Source of the DNA: Prolixibacteraceae bacterium
GTDB lineage: Bacteria; Bacteroidota; Bacteroidia; Bacteroidales; Prolixibacteraceae
Direction: 5' to 3'
Length of the DNA: 13,893 nt
NCBI GenBank assembly: GCA_003457135.1
Contig: DMSQ01000067.1
Location: forward strand, 1 to 13,893
Shown here: one piece after another, positions 5,753 to 13,555 of the stretch
How the letters are laid out: each line of letters begins with the position of its first letter
How positions within the stretch are numbered: position 1 is the first letter of the stretch
Notes under the pieces: generated by a model
Told to the model about the DNA's origin: nothing
The model's input: only the letters and a program-made list of their open reading frames with translations
The model's database searches: none
Translations under genes and position numbers: made by a program

Positions 5753-8389
5753 TTAGTTGTCGCGCCAGGAGCTTTGTTTTGAGACCTTTAGGTCGCGAAG
5801 CATGGCCGAGCTGGCCGAAAGGTTGAAGCTATAACTTTTACGGTCGCCAAACGGAACAAAATTGAACGACATGCTCCAGCAATGCAAGGTCCGGGTCACA
5901 TTTACCGTAGTAAACGAAAACTTCATGGCCTGAATATCAAAGTTGGTATTCAAATTCATGTCCCATTTTTCGGTTAAAGTAAGACGTCCACCCAGGTTGA
6001 GGCTTTGGTTGATAGTGCCCTTAATTTTTCCGTCTTTATCAGGTTTGTATGGATTATTATAAAAAAGCGAATAGTCAAACCTGAAACTCCAGGGCATTTT
6101 AAAATCAACGTAAGGTATTTCGTCTTCTTCACCTGACGTAATTGGTTCTGTTTTTTCCTGACCTTTTTTCTCGGTTTCTTTTTTCTCTTTCTTCGACTCG
6201 AAATTCATCCCAAACGACATGTTTGCATTGGATAACCTGCCAAGTTTTTTAAATCCTTTCAGATGGTTCCAAACATATTCATCATACATATTACCATCTT
6301 TATCAACCATGTAGGGGTTCAAATTAGCGCCAAAATTTACACTTACGCCTTTTATTGTTGTTCGGGCTGCGAGCGAAATCGGACTAAGCTTAAAAGAGTC
6401 GGCAATCATGTTATAGGAAGTATTGATTCCCAGATTATCAATGATTTTAACTTTTTTGTATTTAGGCTTTTCATCTTTTGAAGCTATGCTATCGCTAATT
6501 TCCAATACTTTAGCCTCCAAATTATTGCTCAGACTAAACGTAATCGCACCACTTTCACCTCTTCCGGTGTAACCAAAAACGCCTCTTTCAAAATGAGAAT
6601 AAAACTGTTCCTTCCCATTTCCATCCAGGTATGAATCCCAAAACCTGAATTTTTTCTGTCCAAAGTCCGGAGTATAGCTGAAACTTATTGATGGGGTTAT
6701 TTTATGCCTGATTGACTTAATCCTGGAATTTGGATTACTCATGATGTACATTCCGTAGATATTTGTCGAAGAGCTCAAACTGTATGAATATTCATAATTT
6801 CTACGCATTGAATAAATGGTATCAACTACAACATGAGCGGGTTGTCCTGAGAACGGATTATTGTAATTTTCATCATACCGTTTATTGATGTAACTGGTGT
6901 ACCAACGTTCAGAATAACTGAAACTCGGGCTCATATTAATAAACTTCAGCAAATTGAACGATGGTAATGAAATCGGTATGGAATGGCGGATCCCATTTTG
7001 CCAGTCGCGTACCAGTGATTTTTTAAGAAGATCTTTTTCTTTCGAGGTGATCGAGTTTTTCATATTTCCGGAGTAACTGAAACTGATCTTTTCGTACCAT
7101 TTTACCGGTCCAATCCTGTTTTTAATCTTGAAAGGATTGATTTTAGACATATTCACAGTTAATTCAGGGAGGCTTAACGAAATGGTTGTATCACGTGAGT
7201 TTTGCGAATGGCGCAGGTTCAGGGACAAGTTGAATGGCGTATTTTCAAATTTTTTCGAATACGATATACTCGAAGATTTTTGTGTCTGCAAGTAATTCTG
7301 AATAGACACCGTATTGTTCATATAGGAGTTTTCCTTGTCGAACGAACTGGTAGATAAATTTACATTGGCCGAAAAAGTCCGGTTCGGATTGGCTTTCGAG
7401 TCCTGTGAATGAGACCAGGTCACACTGAATCCCTTTGTGGTTTTTGCATCAGGAAGTGGTTCTTCAGAGTATTTATTCAGATTGTAACTGAAATCGAAAC
7501 TACCATTATACCTGTATCTGACTTTGTAGTTAGTATGTAATTTCGTTGCCCATGAGCCTTTCGAATAAATATCGCCCCGCAAAGCCAAATCAAAATTTTC
7601 GTTTGCTGCCCAGTAATAACCACCTTCGCGCAGGAAAAATCCGCGACCTTGTTCCTCGCCATAAGTCGGAATCAGGATACCCGATGTATAAGTGGCTGAA
7701 TTCGGGAAGTATCCAAACGGGATCATCGGAAAGTATATCGGAAAATCTTCAAGGACCATATACGCCGGGCCAGTAATAATCTTTTTATTTGAAATAACTT
7801 TTGCTTTTGTCATCCGGAGATAAAAGTGAGGGTGCTCTGCATCGCAGGTGGTATATTTCCCCTTTTCCAAAACAAATGCATCTTTACTGATTTTCTTAGT
7901 CAGTTCACTGTGAACAAATCCGTCTCCCTGTGCTGTTTTCACATCGGTAATGATCCCTTTTTGAGTTTCGAAATTATATCTCAGGGTTTTTGATTCAAAC
8001 TCCTCATCTCCATCTTTAAAAATCGGAGTCCCGACAATTGTTCCGGTTGAATCAGGTAATCCTTCAGCATAAACTTCCTTGGTGGCAAAGTCTAGCATAA
8101 TATAATCAGCCTTAAGCTCAATGTTCTGGTAGTTTACAACTCCTTTTTTATACATGAAAACCTTTTGATTTTCAAAATCAGCGATGGTCGAATCTTCGGC
8201 CGAATAGGTGATGATTGCCTCGAGTACGGGCTTGGTAACAGAATCTTGCAATGTCGGAGCAGGTATTATCGCCAGACTATCGGGCAGATTAGATGATTTA
8301 ATCGTGTCAGATCTTAGGTTTAGTTGTCCATATGAGGACAGGGCAACTAAAAATAATATATTTGCAAGAAGAATTTTTATCAAAACCAC
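5753..8389 (-). CDS. lptD: LPS-assembly outer-membrane protein LptD (OstA-like)
   Basis: 878-residue outer-membrane protein that, with LptE, inserts lipopolysaccharide into the outer leaflet. Residues 1-21 form a signal peptide (cleavage likely after SSYG). An OstA/LptA-like periplasmic domain spans about 58-200 (DSTIADFENQKVFMYKKGVVNY, then EVYAEG, then TTCDAEHPHFYLRMTKAKVI). The barrel follows from about 205, opening with the Bacteroidota block GPAYMVLEDFPIYFPMIPFGYFPN and GILIPTYGEEQGRGF at 207-251 and continuing in alternating aromatic/polar strands to the C-terminus. A Lys/Glu-rich stretch at 731-757 probably forms an extra loop. No ATG is available: an in-frame TAA lies two codons before the GTG at 8389, so the start must be GTG 8389 or TTG 8383. 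It is divergent from the amidase gene. Confidence 0.93.
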   Translation of the reverse strand: MVLIKILLANILFLVALSSYGQLNLRSDTIKSSNLPDSLAIIPAPTLQDSVTKPVLEAIITYSAEDSTIADFENQKVFMYKKGVVNYQNIELKADYIMLDFATKEVYAEGLPDSTGTIVGTPIFKDGDEEFESKTLRYNFETQKGIITDVKTAQGDGFVHSELTKKISKDAFVLEKGKYTTCDAEHPHFYLRMTKAKVISNKKIITGPAYMVLEDFPIYFPMIPFGYFPNSATYTSGILIPTYGEEQGRGFFLREGGYYWAANENFDLALRGDIYSKGSWATKLHTNYKVRYRYNGSFDFSYNLNKYSEEPLPDAKTTKGFSVTWSHSQDSKANPNRTFSANVNLSTSSFDKENSYMNNTVSIQNYLQTQKSSSISYSKKFENTPFNLSLNLRHSQNSRDTTISLSLPELTVNMSKINPFKIKNRIGPVKWYEKISFSYSGNMKNSITSKEKDLLKKSLVRDWQNGIRHSIPISLPSFNLLKFINMSPSFSYSERWYTSYINKRYDENYNNPFSGQPAHVVVDTIYSMRRNYEYSYSLSSSTNIYGMYIMSNPNSRIKSIRHKITPSISFSYTPDFGQKKFRFWDSYLDGNGKEQFYSHFERGVFGYTGRGESGAITFSLSNNLEAKVLEISDSIASKDEKPKYKKVKIIDNLGINTSYNMIADSFKLSPISLAARTTIKGVSVNFGANLNPYMVDKDGNMYDEYVWNHLKGFKKLGRLSNANMSFGMNFESKKEKKETEKKGQEKTEPITSGEEDEIPYVDFKMPWSFRFDYSLFYNNPYKPDKDGKIKGTINQSLNLGGRLTLTEKWDMNLNTNFDIQAMKFSFTTVNVTRTLHCWSMSFNFVPFGDRKSYSFNLSASSAMLRDLKVSKQSSWRDN

Positions 8390-8426
8390 AATTTATAAGA
8401 AATACATAAACATTTGGGTTGGTCTG

Positions 8427-8461
8427 CAAAAGTATAAATAAGGCCAGTACCTAAACGTCAA
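8427..8461 (-). promoter_or_regulatory. lptD: Candidate lptD promoter
   Basis: On the minus strand an exact -7 box TACTTTTG (8434-8427) is preceded by TTG (8461-8459) 24 bases upstream. The implied transcript start near 8420 gives a leader of about 30 bases to GTG 8389. Spacing is at the long end of the Bacteroidota range. Motif evidence only. Confidence 0.45.
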
Positions 8462-8487
8462 GAAATGTAAAATAATTTTAATATTTC

Positions 8488-8495
8488 TATTTTTG
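8488..8495 (+). promoter_or_regulatory. Candidate -7 element for the amidase gene
   Basis: TATTTTTG is an exact TAnnTTTG match, placing the transcript start near 8501 and making the GTG at 8495 an unlikely start codon; ATG 8516 then has a leader of about 15 bases. A clear -33 TTTG is not visible. Together with the opposing lptD element it makes 8390-8515 a divergent promoter region. Confidence 0.45.
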
Positions 8496-8515
8496 TGCTG
8501 AAACACGATCTCATT

Positions 8516-9742
8516 ATGATGAAGTACTATTACTACAAGGCATTTATCCTCCTCGTTATTGGTGTAATTTTTTCGGAAAATGCTTTTTCATCAGGACCGG
8601 CATCTAAAAGCGAAAAACTTATGGTGGTTGTTATTGATCCCGGACATGGCGGAAAAGATCCGGGAGCCATGAATAAAGGTATCCGCGAGAAAGATGTAGT
8701 ACTCGGGATAGGACTTAAACTGGGGAAATTGCTAAATGAGAATTATCCGGACATTAAAGTTGTTTTTACGCGTAGCACCGATGTGTTTGTTCCGCTGATT
8801 GAGCGGTCGAGAATCGCCAACAAAAGTAAAGCCGACCTATTTATTTCGATACACGCCAACCACTGTGGAACGCCTGCCACCAGAGGAACAGAAACATTTG
8901 TGCTTGGGCTTCACCGATCGGCCGACAACCTCGAAGTAGCCAAAAAAGAAAACTCCGTAATCCTGCTGGAAGATGATTATACCGAAAACTATGAAGGATT
9001 CGACCCCAATCTTTCCGAGTCGTACATCATGTTCGAACTGGTTCAGGATATTTACATGGACCAAAGTTTATCTTTTGCCGATGCAATCCAGAATCAATTT
9101 AAGTCGCGCCTTCCGACCGAAAACCGGGGAGTAAAACAAGCTGGTTTTCTTGTATTGCGGCAATCTTCTATGCCCAGCGTTTTGATCGAGGCTGGATTCC
9201 TCAGTAATCAGGCCGAAGCCAATTTCCTCAGAAGCGACGAAGGTCAGCAAAATATTGCGACATCAGTTCTTGAAGCCTTCCGAAAGTTCAGGCCTAAAAA
9301 TACAGGTACTCCTGTTCCGGCCATTGCTGAGAAACAGTTAATAGCAACTAATCAAACGTCTTCACCAAACACAAAACAAGAAACTGAAATATTAACCGAA
9401 GTTGCCAATAAAAAACCTGAAGCTATGGCGGATAAAAAACCAGATGCCCCTTCAGAAAAAAAAGTTTTGGAAAATGCTGAAATAAATGAGAACACCTATT
9501 ACAGTGTACAAATAGGCGCTAATACAACCCCGGTTGAGCCTTTGGCTTCCAATTTTAAAGGCTTGAAGGAAGTCAGAAGAGAGAAAACCGACAAGTATTA
9601 CAGATATTACATTGGAAAAGAGACTACTGTGGCAAGAATTAAACCCGTTTTGCAGCAAATAAAATTGAAATTTCCCCAGGCATTTATAGTATCGTTTGTT
9701 GATGGGAAACGCGTCATTATTGACAATTCGGCCAATCCATAA
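8516..9742 (+). CDS. Zinc N-acetylmuramoyl-L-alanine amidase (Amidase_3) with C-terminal SPOR-like domain
   Basis: 408-residue exported peptidoglycan hydrolase (AmiA/B/C type) that cleaves the MurNAc-L-Ala bond, usually to split septal wall during division. A signal peptide or N-terminal anchor covers about 1-26. The catalytic domain (about 35-260) shows zinc ligands His44 (DPGHGGKDPG), Glu58 and His113 (SIHANH), and catalytic Glu225 (LIEAGFLSN). An insertion at about 133-185 lies where family members carry a regulatory helix that must be displaced for activity (family knowledge). A Lys/Pro/Glu-rich linker (about 262-322) leads to a SPOR-like domain at about 326-402 (YYSVQIGA, then YYRYYIGK, FPQAFIVSFVDGKR), a fold that binds denuded septal glycan. 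ATG 8516 is chosen (8519 is possible); GTG 8495 falls inside the predicted -7 box. The sequence resembles AmiC-type proteins, but the exact orthologue is not assigned. Confidence 0.92.
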   Translation: MMKYYYYKAFILLVIGVIFSENAFSSGPASKSEKLMVVVIDPGHGGKDPGAMNKGIREKDVVLGIGLKLGKLLNENYPDIKVVFTRSTDVFVPLIERSRIANKSKADLFISIHANHCGTPATRGTETFVLGLHRSADNLEVAKKENSVILLEDDYTENYEGFDPNLSESYIMFELVQDIYMDQSLSFADAIQNQFKSRLPTENRGVKQAGFLVLRQSSMPSVLIEAGFLSNQAEANFLRSDEGQQNIATSVLEAFRKFRPKNTGTPVPAIAEKQLIATNQTSSPNTKQETEILTEVANKKPEAMADKKPDAPSEKKVLENAEINENTYYSVQIGANTTPVEPLASNFKGLKEVRREKTDKYYRYYIGKETTVARIKPVLQQIKLKFPQAFIVSFVDGKRVIIDNSANP

Positions 9743-9778
9743 AACAGGTCAGGCAATATGTTTAAAATTCTTAAACCA

Positions 9779-9810
9779 TTTGGTTTTATGCTTACAGGTG
9801 CATAGCTTTG
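9779..9810 (+). promoter_or_regulatory. Candidate mlaD promoter (best Bacteroidota match)
   Basis: TTTG at 9779-9782 and TAGCTTTG at 9803-9810 are 20 bases apart; both boxes and the spacing fit the Bacteroidota housekeeping promoter exactly. The predicted start near 9816 leaves about 20 bases to ATG 9837. So mlaD can be transcribed on its own as well as by read-through from the amidase; no terminator with a T-run is seen between them. TTTG overlaps a small inverted repeat, AAACCATTTGGTTT (9773-9786). Confidence 0.55.
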
Positions 9811-9836
9811 TCTAAGAAAAAGATTCAACCGAAAAC

Positions 9837-11096
9837 ATGATTAAAATATCTAAATATACCAAACTTGGCTTTTTAGTGATTGCCTGTTTAACGATACTTA
9901 TTTGGGGTATTAATTACCTGAAAGGTATTGATTTGCTTAAAAAAAGCTCCAACTATTACGTTATTTATGAAAAAATTGATGGATTGCTCAAATCCAGTAC
10001 AATAACAATCAATGGCTTTCAGGTTGGACAGGTTACGGAAGTTGGTTTTTTAGGTGATTATTCAGGCCGGCTACTGGTAACCATGCAAATTGAAGGTGAT
10101 TATAAAATTGGCAAAGGAACAACCGCAAAAATTGTATCGAGTGATATAATGGGCACGAAATCAATCAAGCTTGAGATTGTTCATTCCGGTGAATATTATC
10201 ATCCTGATGACACCATTCCCGGAGCTATTGAAAGCGATTTAAAGGAACAGGTCAGTATGCAGGTGCTTCCATTGAAAAATAAGGCCGAGGAACTAATAGC
10301 CTCCTTGGATTCAGCAATTACAGTAGTAACCTATGTTTTCAACGAACGAACACGTGAAAACCTGAGCGAAAGCTTTGAAAACATCAACAGGACTATTGCC
10401 AATATCGAAGCAGCTTCATCTGAGCTCAAAACCATTATAGGTAGCGGTAAAATAAACTCGATTATCACCAATCTGGATAGTATTAGTACAACGATCAAAC
10501 AAAATTCAGGTCAGATAGCCAATATTATCAGGAATTTATCATCGTTATCCGATTCTTTGTCCAAACTGAATATAAGTCCTTTATTTGCAGAAATCAGTTC
10601 ATCCATTTCCGGGTTAAACGCCATCATTCAGAAATTGAATACATCCGAAAGTTCAGCCGGCTTATTAATAAACGACCCGGCACTCTATCAAAATCTAAAC
10701 AATTTAGCCGGTAGCCTTGATTTGCTTTTAAAAGATGTGCGGAATAATCCTAAGCGATACGTTCATTTTTCAGCCTTCAATATTGGAAAAGATGTTTACA
10801 TTACAGCTAAACCTAGCGCTCCTGAAGAAAAAGATCAGATCATTTATAAAGTACATTTAATTTCAAGCCCGGCTAAATTATCGGTTGAATCTCCATTTTT
10901 TAAAGGATTAGGAACTATTGAGGAAAACAAAGTGAGTGAAACCTACAATTACCTGGCAGGAAAAACATCCGATTTCGGGGCGATAACGAAAATGCTTGAT
11001 GCCGCCAGAATTAATTTTCCAAATGCAAGTATCATTGCATTTAAGAACGGCAGAAAGCTAAAATTGGAAAAAGCCATTAAAAAAGAGGCAAATTGA
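9837..11096 (+). CDS. MlaD/MCE-domain lipid-transport protein with C-terminal SPOR-like extension
   Basis: 419-residue inner-membrane-anchored periplasmic protein. One N-terminal transmembrane helix (about 9-27) is followed by an MCE domain (about 37-116; YEKIDGLLKSSTITINGFQVGQV, DYKIGKGTTAKIVSSDIMGTKSIKLE). MCE proteins form hexameric rings that shuttle phospholipids between membranes. A long Ser/Asn/Ile-rich helical region follows (about 140-300), with SSAGLLINDPALYQNLN at 272-288 and NPKRYVHFSAF at 304-314, both typical of Bacteroidota members. Such proteins often end near this last motif; here about 85 more residues (about 335-412) look SPOR-like and align with the C-terminus of the amidase next door (FKGL; Y..LAGK; FPNASIIAFKNGRK). 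MlaE/MlaF permease and ATPase genes are not in this window. ATG 9837 follows the A-rich CGAAAAC. Confidence 0.88.
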   Translation: MIKISKYTKLGFLVIACLTILIWGINYLKGIDLLKKSSNYYVIYEKIDGLLKSSTITINGFQVGQVTEVGFLGDYSGRLLVTMQIEGDYKIGKGTTAKIVSSDIMGTKSIKLEIVHSGEYYHPDDTIPGAIESDLKEQVSMQVLPLKNKAEELIASLDSAITVVTYVFNERTRENLSESFENINRTIANIEAASSELKTIIGSGKINSIITNLDSISTTIKQNSGQIANIIRNLSSLSDSLSKLNISPLFAEISSSISGLNAIIQKLNTSESSAGLLINDPALYQNLNNLAGSLDLLLKDVRNNPKRYVHFSAFNIGKDVYITAKPSAPEEKDQIIYKVHLISSPAKLSVESPFFKGLGTIEENKVSETYNYLAGKTSDFGAITKMLDAARINFPNASIIAFKNGRKLKLEKAIKKEAN

Positions 11097-11103
11097 TTAT
11101 TTA

Positions 11104-11121
11104 CAATAATTAATATTATTG
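11104..11121. repeat. Inverted repeat after mlaD
   Basis: CAATAAT / TAAT / ATTATTG is a perfect 7-bp AT-rich inverted repeat eight bases after the mlaD stop. It has no following T-run, so it is a weak terminator at best and more likely part of the AT-rich dnaA upstream region. Confidence 0.5.
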
Positions 11122-11381
11122 AAAATCAAGCTATTTTCCTTTATTAACAAGCATTAAATCCAACTGAATGTCTAATTAGTTGATATTCAGTAAATTAATA
11201 TAAATAAAAAAATATTTTTTTTTATTTATTTATTAAATGCCTGAGCCTTAAAGACCTTATCTTTTTTTTGAAAAAGTCAAGGAAAAATCAATTTTTTTTA
11301 TTCGTTTTTTTTCGTAAAATTTGTTTTCAAGGAAAATTTCAGGAATACCAATTGTTTAATATTTTAATATCCTGCTCCAAA
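11122..11381. other. AT-rich dnaA upstream region
   Basis: The 285 bp between mlaD and dnaA hold no convincing gene. They carry the inverted repeats listed separately and three exact T8 tracts at 11262-11269, 11292-11299 and 11305-11312. An in-frame TTG at 11268 would extend DnaA by 38 residues, but that stretch is Phe-rich T-tract translation and is not DnaA-like. No good -33/-7 promoter pair is found; TAAAATTTG (11315-11323) has one extra base in the -7 spacer. An origin or dnaA autoregulation role is possible but unsupported by DnaA boxes. Confidence 0.5.
11164..11238. repeat. Hairpin plus 48-bp AT-only quasi-palindrome upstream of dnaA
   Basis: CTGAATGTC (11164-11172) pairs with GATATTCAG (11182-11190) with one G-U wobble and a 9-base loop. 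Directly after it, 11191-11238 contains only A and T and is nearly self-complementary around an A7/T9 core. It could be a terminator for mlaD, an easily melted DNA element, or both. No clear DnaA box (TTATNCACA) is visible beside it. Confidence 0.5.
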
Positions 11382-12812
11382 ATGATTAATGATTATCGTT
11401 TGGTTTGGGATCGTTGTCTGTCAATAATTAGGGATAACGTTCCAGGCATTAGTTTTAAAACATGGTTTGAACCCATTGTTCCGGTAAATTTGGAAGAAGA
11501 AGTTCTCACAATTCAGGTTCCGAGTCCGTTTTTTTACGAATATCTCGAAGAACAGTACATCGATTTGCTACGCAAAACATTGAGAAAAGAGCTTGGGCAG
11601 GGCGCAAAACTTGAGTATATTGTGGTTATGGGCAATAATCAGAACAACTCACAACCTTACACAGTTAAATATCCGACCAGCAACAACAGCAAAATTCAAA
11701 ACAAGCCGATGAGCATTCCTCTCAAAACGGAAGGGAGGCCATCAATCAGAAATCCTTTTATTATTCCCGGAATCCAGAAAATCCAGATTGACCCTCAGTT
11801 AAGACTTGACAATACATTCGACAATTTTGTTGAAGGTGAATGTAACCGCCTGGCCCGCAGCGCCGGATATGCAGTTTCACAAAATCCGGGAGGTACCGCT
11901 TTTAACCCCCTGATGATTTATGGAAATTCAGGTTTGGGAAAAACTCATTTGGCTCATGCAATTGGTATCGAAGTCAAAGAACGTCATCCTGAAAAAGTAG
12001 TTTTATATGTCAACGCCAATAAATTTCAGACGCAGTTTACCGAAGCGACCCGTAACAATAATCGAAACGATTTCCTGAATTTTTACCAAATGATTGATGT
12101 GCTGATTCTGGACGACGTTCAGGAATTCGCCGGCAAAGAGAAAACACAGGAAACCTTTTTTCATATTTTCAACCATTTGCACCAAAGTGGCAAACAGTTG
12201 ATTTTAACCTCAGATAAACCGCCAATTGAACTTAAAGGCCTTGAACAACGACTGCTTTCGAGGTTTAAATGGGGCTTGACTGCCGACTTGCAACAACCCA
12301 GCTTCGAAACCCGGATGGACATTTTGAGGCGTAAAATCTATAAAGACGGCATTCTAATTTCGGAAGAAGTACTTGAATATATTGCATCCCACATTACCAA
12401 CAACATCAGGGAACTCGAAGGTGCTTTAGTGTCACTTCTCGCCCAGTCAACATTGAATAGAAAAGAAATTACCATTGAACTGGCCAGTGAAATGATTAAT
12501 AAGCTGGTTAAGAATTCGAAACGCGAAATATCAATTGACTATATTGCCAAAGTTGTTTGTGACTATTTTAACATGCCGGTTGATTCACTTCAGGCTAAAA
12601 CCAGAAAACGTGAAGTCGTTCAGGCGAGGCAACTGGCTATGTTCTTCTCTAAAAACATGACCAAATCTTCGCTGGCATCCATTGGTTCGCAAATCGGCAA
12701 TAAAGACCACGCTACCGTGCTTCATGCCTGTAAAACAGTCAGTAATCTGAAAGAAACCGATAAAGCTTTTAAACTTTGTGTTGACGAAATTGAAAAGAAA
12801 TTGAAATTGTAA
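11382..12812 (+). CDS. dnaA: Chromosomal replication initiator protein DnaA
   Basis: 476-residue ATPase that binds DnaA boxes, melts the origin and loads the replicative helicase. Domain I (about 1-85) has the expected W..CL..I and FKTWFEPI patterns; a short low-complexity domain II follows (about 86-135). Domain III is AAA+: NTFDNFVEG (144-152), Walker A GNSGLGKTHL (181-190), Walker B LILDD (241-245), sensor-1 ILTSD (274-278), box VII EQRLLSRFKWGL with the arginine finger (288-299) and sensor-2 NNIRELEGAL (340-349). Domain IV ends with the DnaA signature GSQIGNKDHATVLHACKTV (435-453). ATG 11382 gives the family N-terminus MINDYRLVWDRCL; no Shine-Dalgarno motif is present. Length is normal and no key residue is missing. 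A strong terminator follows eight bases after the stop. Confidence 0.97.
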   Translation: MINDYRLVWDRCLSIIRDNVPGISFKTWFEPIVPVNLEEEVLTIQVPSPFFYEYLEEQYIDLLRKTLRKELGQGAKLEYIVVMGNNQNNSQPYTVKYPTSNNSKIQNKPMSIPLKTEGRPSIRNPFIIPGIQKIQIDPQLRLDNTFDNFVEGECNRLARSAGYAVSQNPGGTAFNPLMIYGNSGLGKTHLAHAIGIEVKERHPEKVVLYVNANKFQTQFTEATRNNNRNDFLNFYQMIDVLILDDVQEFAGKEKTQETFFHIFNHLHQSGKQLILTSDKPPIELKGLEQRLLSRFKWGLTADLQQPSFETRMDILRRKIYKDGILISEEVLEYIASHITNNIRELEGALVSLLAQSTLNRKEITIELASEMINKLVKNSKREISIDYIAKVVCDYFNMPVDSLQAKTRKREVVQARQLAMFFSKNMTKSSLASIGSQIGNKDHATVLHACKTVSNLKETDKAFKLCVDEIEKKLKL

Positions 12813-12819
12813 CAGATAC

Positions 12820-12848
12820 AGCAGGTCAGTTTGATCTGCTTTTTTTTT
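12820..12848 (+). terminator. Intrinsic terminator after dnaA
   Basis: AGCAGGTCA (12820-12828) pairs with TGATCTGCT (12832-12840), nine pairs including one G-U, around a GTT loop, followed directly by T8 (12841-12848). It is a textbook terminator for dnaA, but it sits only 13 bases ahead of the yigZ start codon, so it could also limit yigZ expression. Confidence 0.85.
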
Positions 12849-12861
12849 GTTTGAAAAACTG

Positions 12862-13461
12862 ATGTACGATACCTACAAAACGATAGCACAACCTTCTGAA
12901 GGACTTTTTAAGGATAATGGCAGCAAATTCCTGTCGTTTGCATTTCCGGTTGATTCGGAAGACAATATCAGGAATTGCGTACAACTTCTCCGGAAAGAAC
13001 ACCACTCGGCCCGCCATCATTGTTACGCCTGGCGTTTAGGATACGAAAAATCAGTATTCAGGGCAAACGACGATGGTGAACCTACATCAACCGCTGGAAA
13101 ACCAATTCTCGGGCAAATTCAGAGTTTCGACCTGACAAATATTTTAATCGTTGTTGTCCGCTATTTTGGTGGAACCTTATTGGGCGTGAGTGGGTTGATT
13201 AATGCATACCGGAATGCTGCTTATGATGCCATTATTCAGGCTGAAATAATTGAAAAACTGGTTGAAAAGCAACTTCTGGTAGAGTTTGATTACACTGTAA
13301 TGAACGAAGTAATGAAAATATTCAAAGACGAAAAATTGCTGCAAAATGAACCTCAGTTCGATTTAAGATGCCAGATTAAAACTCAAATCAGGTTTAGCGA
13401 ACTAAACCGTATTGAAGAAGGATTGAGAAAAATTAAAGGATTAACGATAGGTTACTTATAA
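12862..13461 (+). CDS. yigZ: YigZ/IMPACT family protein
   Basis: 199-residue member of the UPF0029/IMPACT family, conserved from bacteria to man. The bacterial role is unclear; eukaryotic IMPACT tempers Gcn2 kinase. The N-terminal Impact domain (about 15-125) has the signature CYAWRLG (54-60) with RANDDGEPTSTAGKPIL (67-83), and VVVRYFGGTLLGVSGLINAYRNA (97-119). The C-terminal DUF1949 ferredoxin-like domain covers about 135-197. ATG 12862 gives the standard MxDTYKTI start; the TTG at 12847 lies inside the terminator T-run and is rejected. It follows dnaA after a terminator, with no clear promoter of its own, so expression may rely on read-through. Sequence family is certain; function is not. 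Confidence 0.93.
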   Translation: MYDTYKTIAQPSEGLFKDNGSKFLSFAFPVDSEDNIRNCVQLLRKEHHSARHHCYAWRLGYEKSVFRANDDGEPTSTAGKPILGQIQSFDLTNILIVVVRYFGGTLLGVSGLINAYRNAAYDAIIQAEIIEKLVEKQLLVEFDYTVMNEVMKIFKDEKLLQNEPQFDLRCQIKTQIRFSELNRIEEGLRKIKGLTIGYL

Positions 13462-13547
13462 TAGGTTTTATCGTCCTGTAAGTGCAACTGTTAATAACGT
13501 TTTCATAACTATTGAACCGCATTTTTTTAAAGCTGATAAAAACACTT

Positions 13548-13555
13548 TAATTTTG
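13548..13555 (+). promoter_or_regulatory. pyrB: Candidate -7 element for the pyrB leader
   Basis: TAATTTTG is an exact TAnnTTTG match, predicting a start near 13561 and a leader of roughly 210 bases to the pyrB ATG. The -33 region has no TTTG at the right spacing (the nearest TTG is about 33 bases upstream), so the promoter is tentative. Confidence 0.4.

Noticed and set aside
8495..8515. GTG 8495 as the amidase start
   Set aside because: It falls at the end of an exact -7 box, and the added residues (VLKHDLI-type) would spoil the signal peptide start at ATG 8516.
9448..9466. Frameshift-prone A8 run in the amidase linker
   Set aside because: The frame stays open and the SPOR-like domain follows in the same frame, so there is no sign of a broken gene.
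11268..11381. N-terminal extension of DnaA from TTG 11268
   Set aside because: The 38 added residues are mainly T-tract translation; DnaA family proteins begin at the MINDYRLVW-type motif encoded at 11382.
13484..13500. DnaA-box-like TGTTAATAA near 13490
   Set aside because: A single one-mismatch match in AT-rich DNA is expected by chance, and no cluster of boxes is present.
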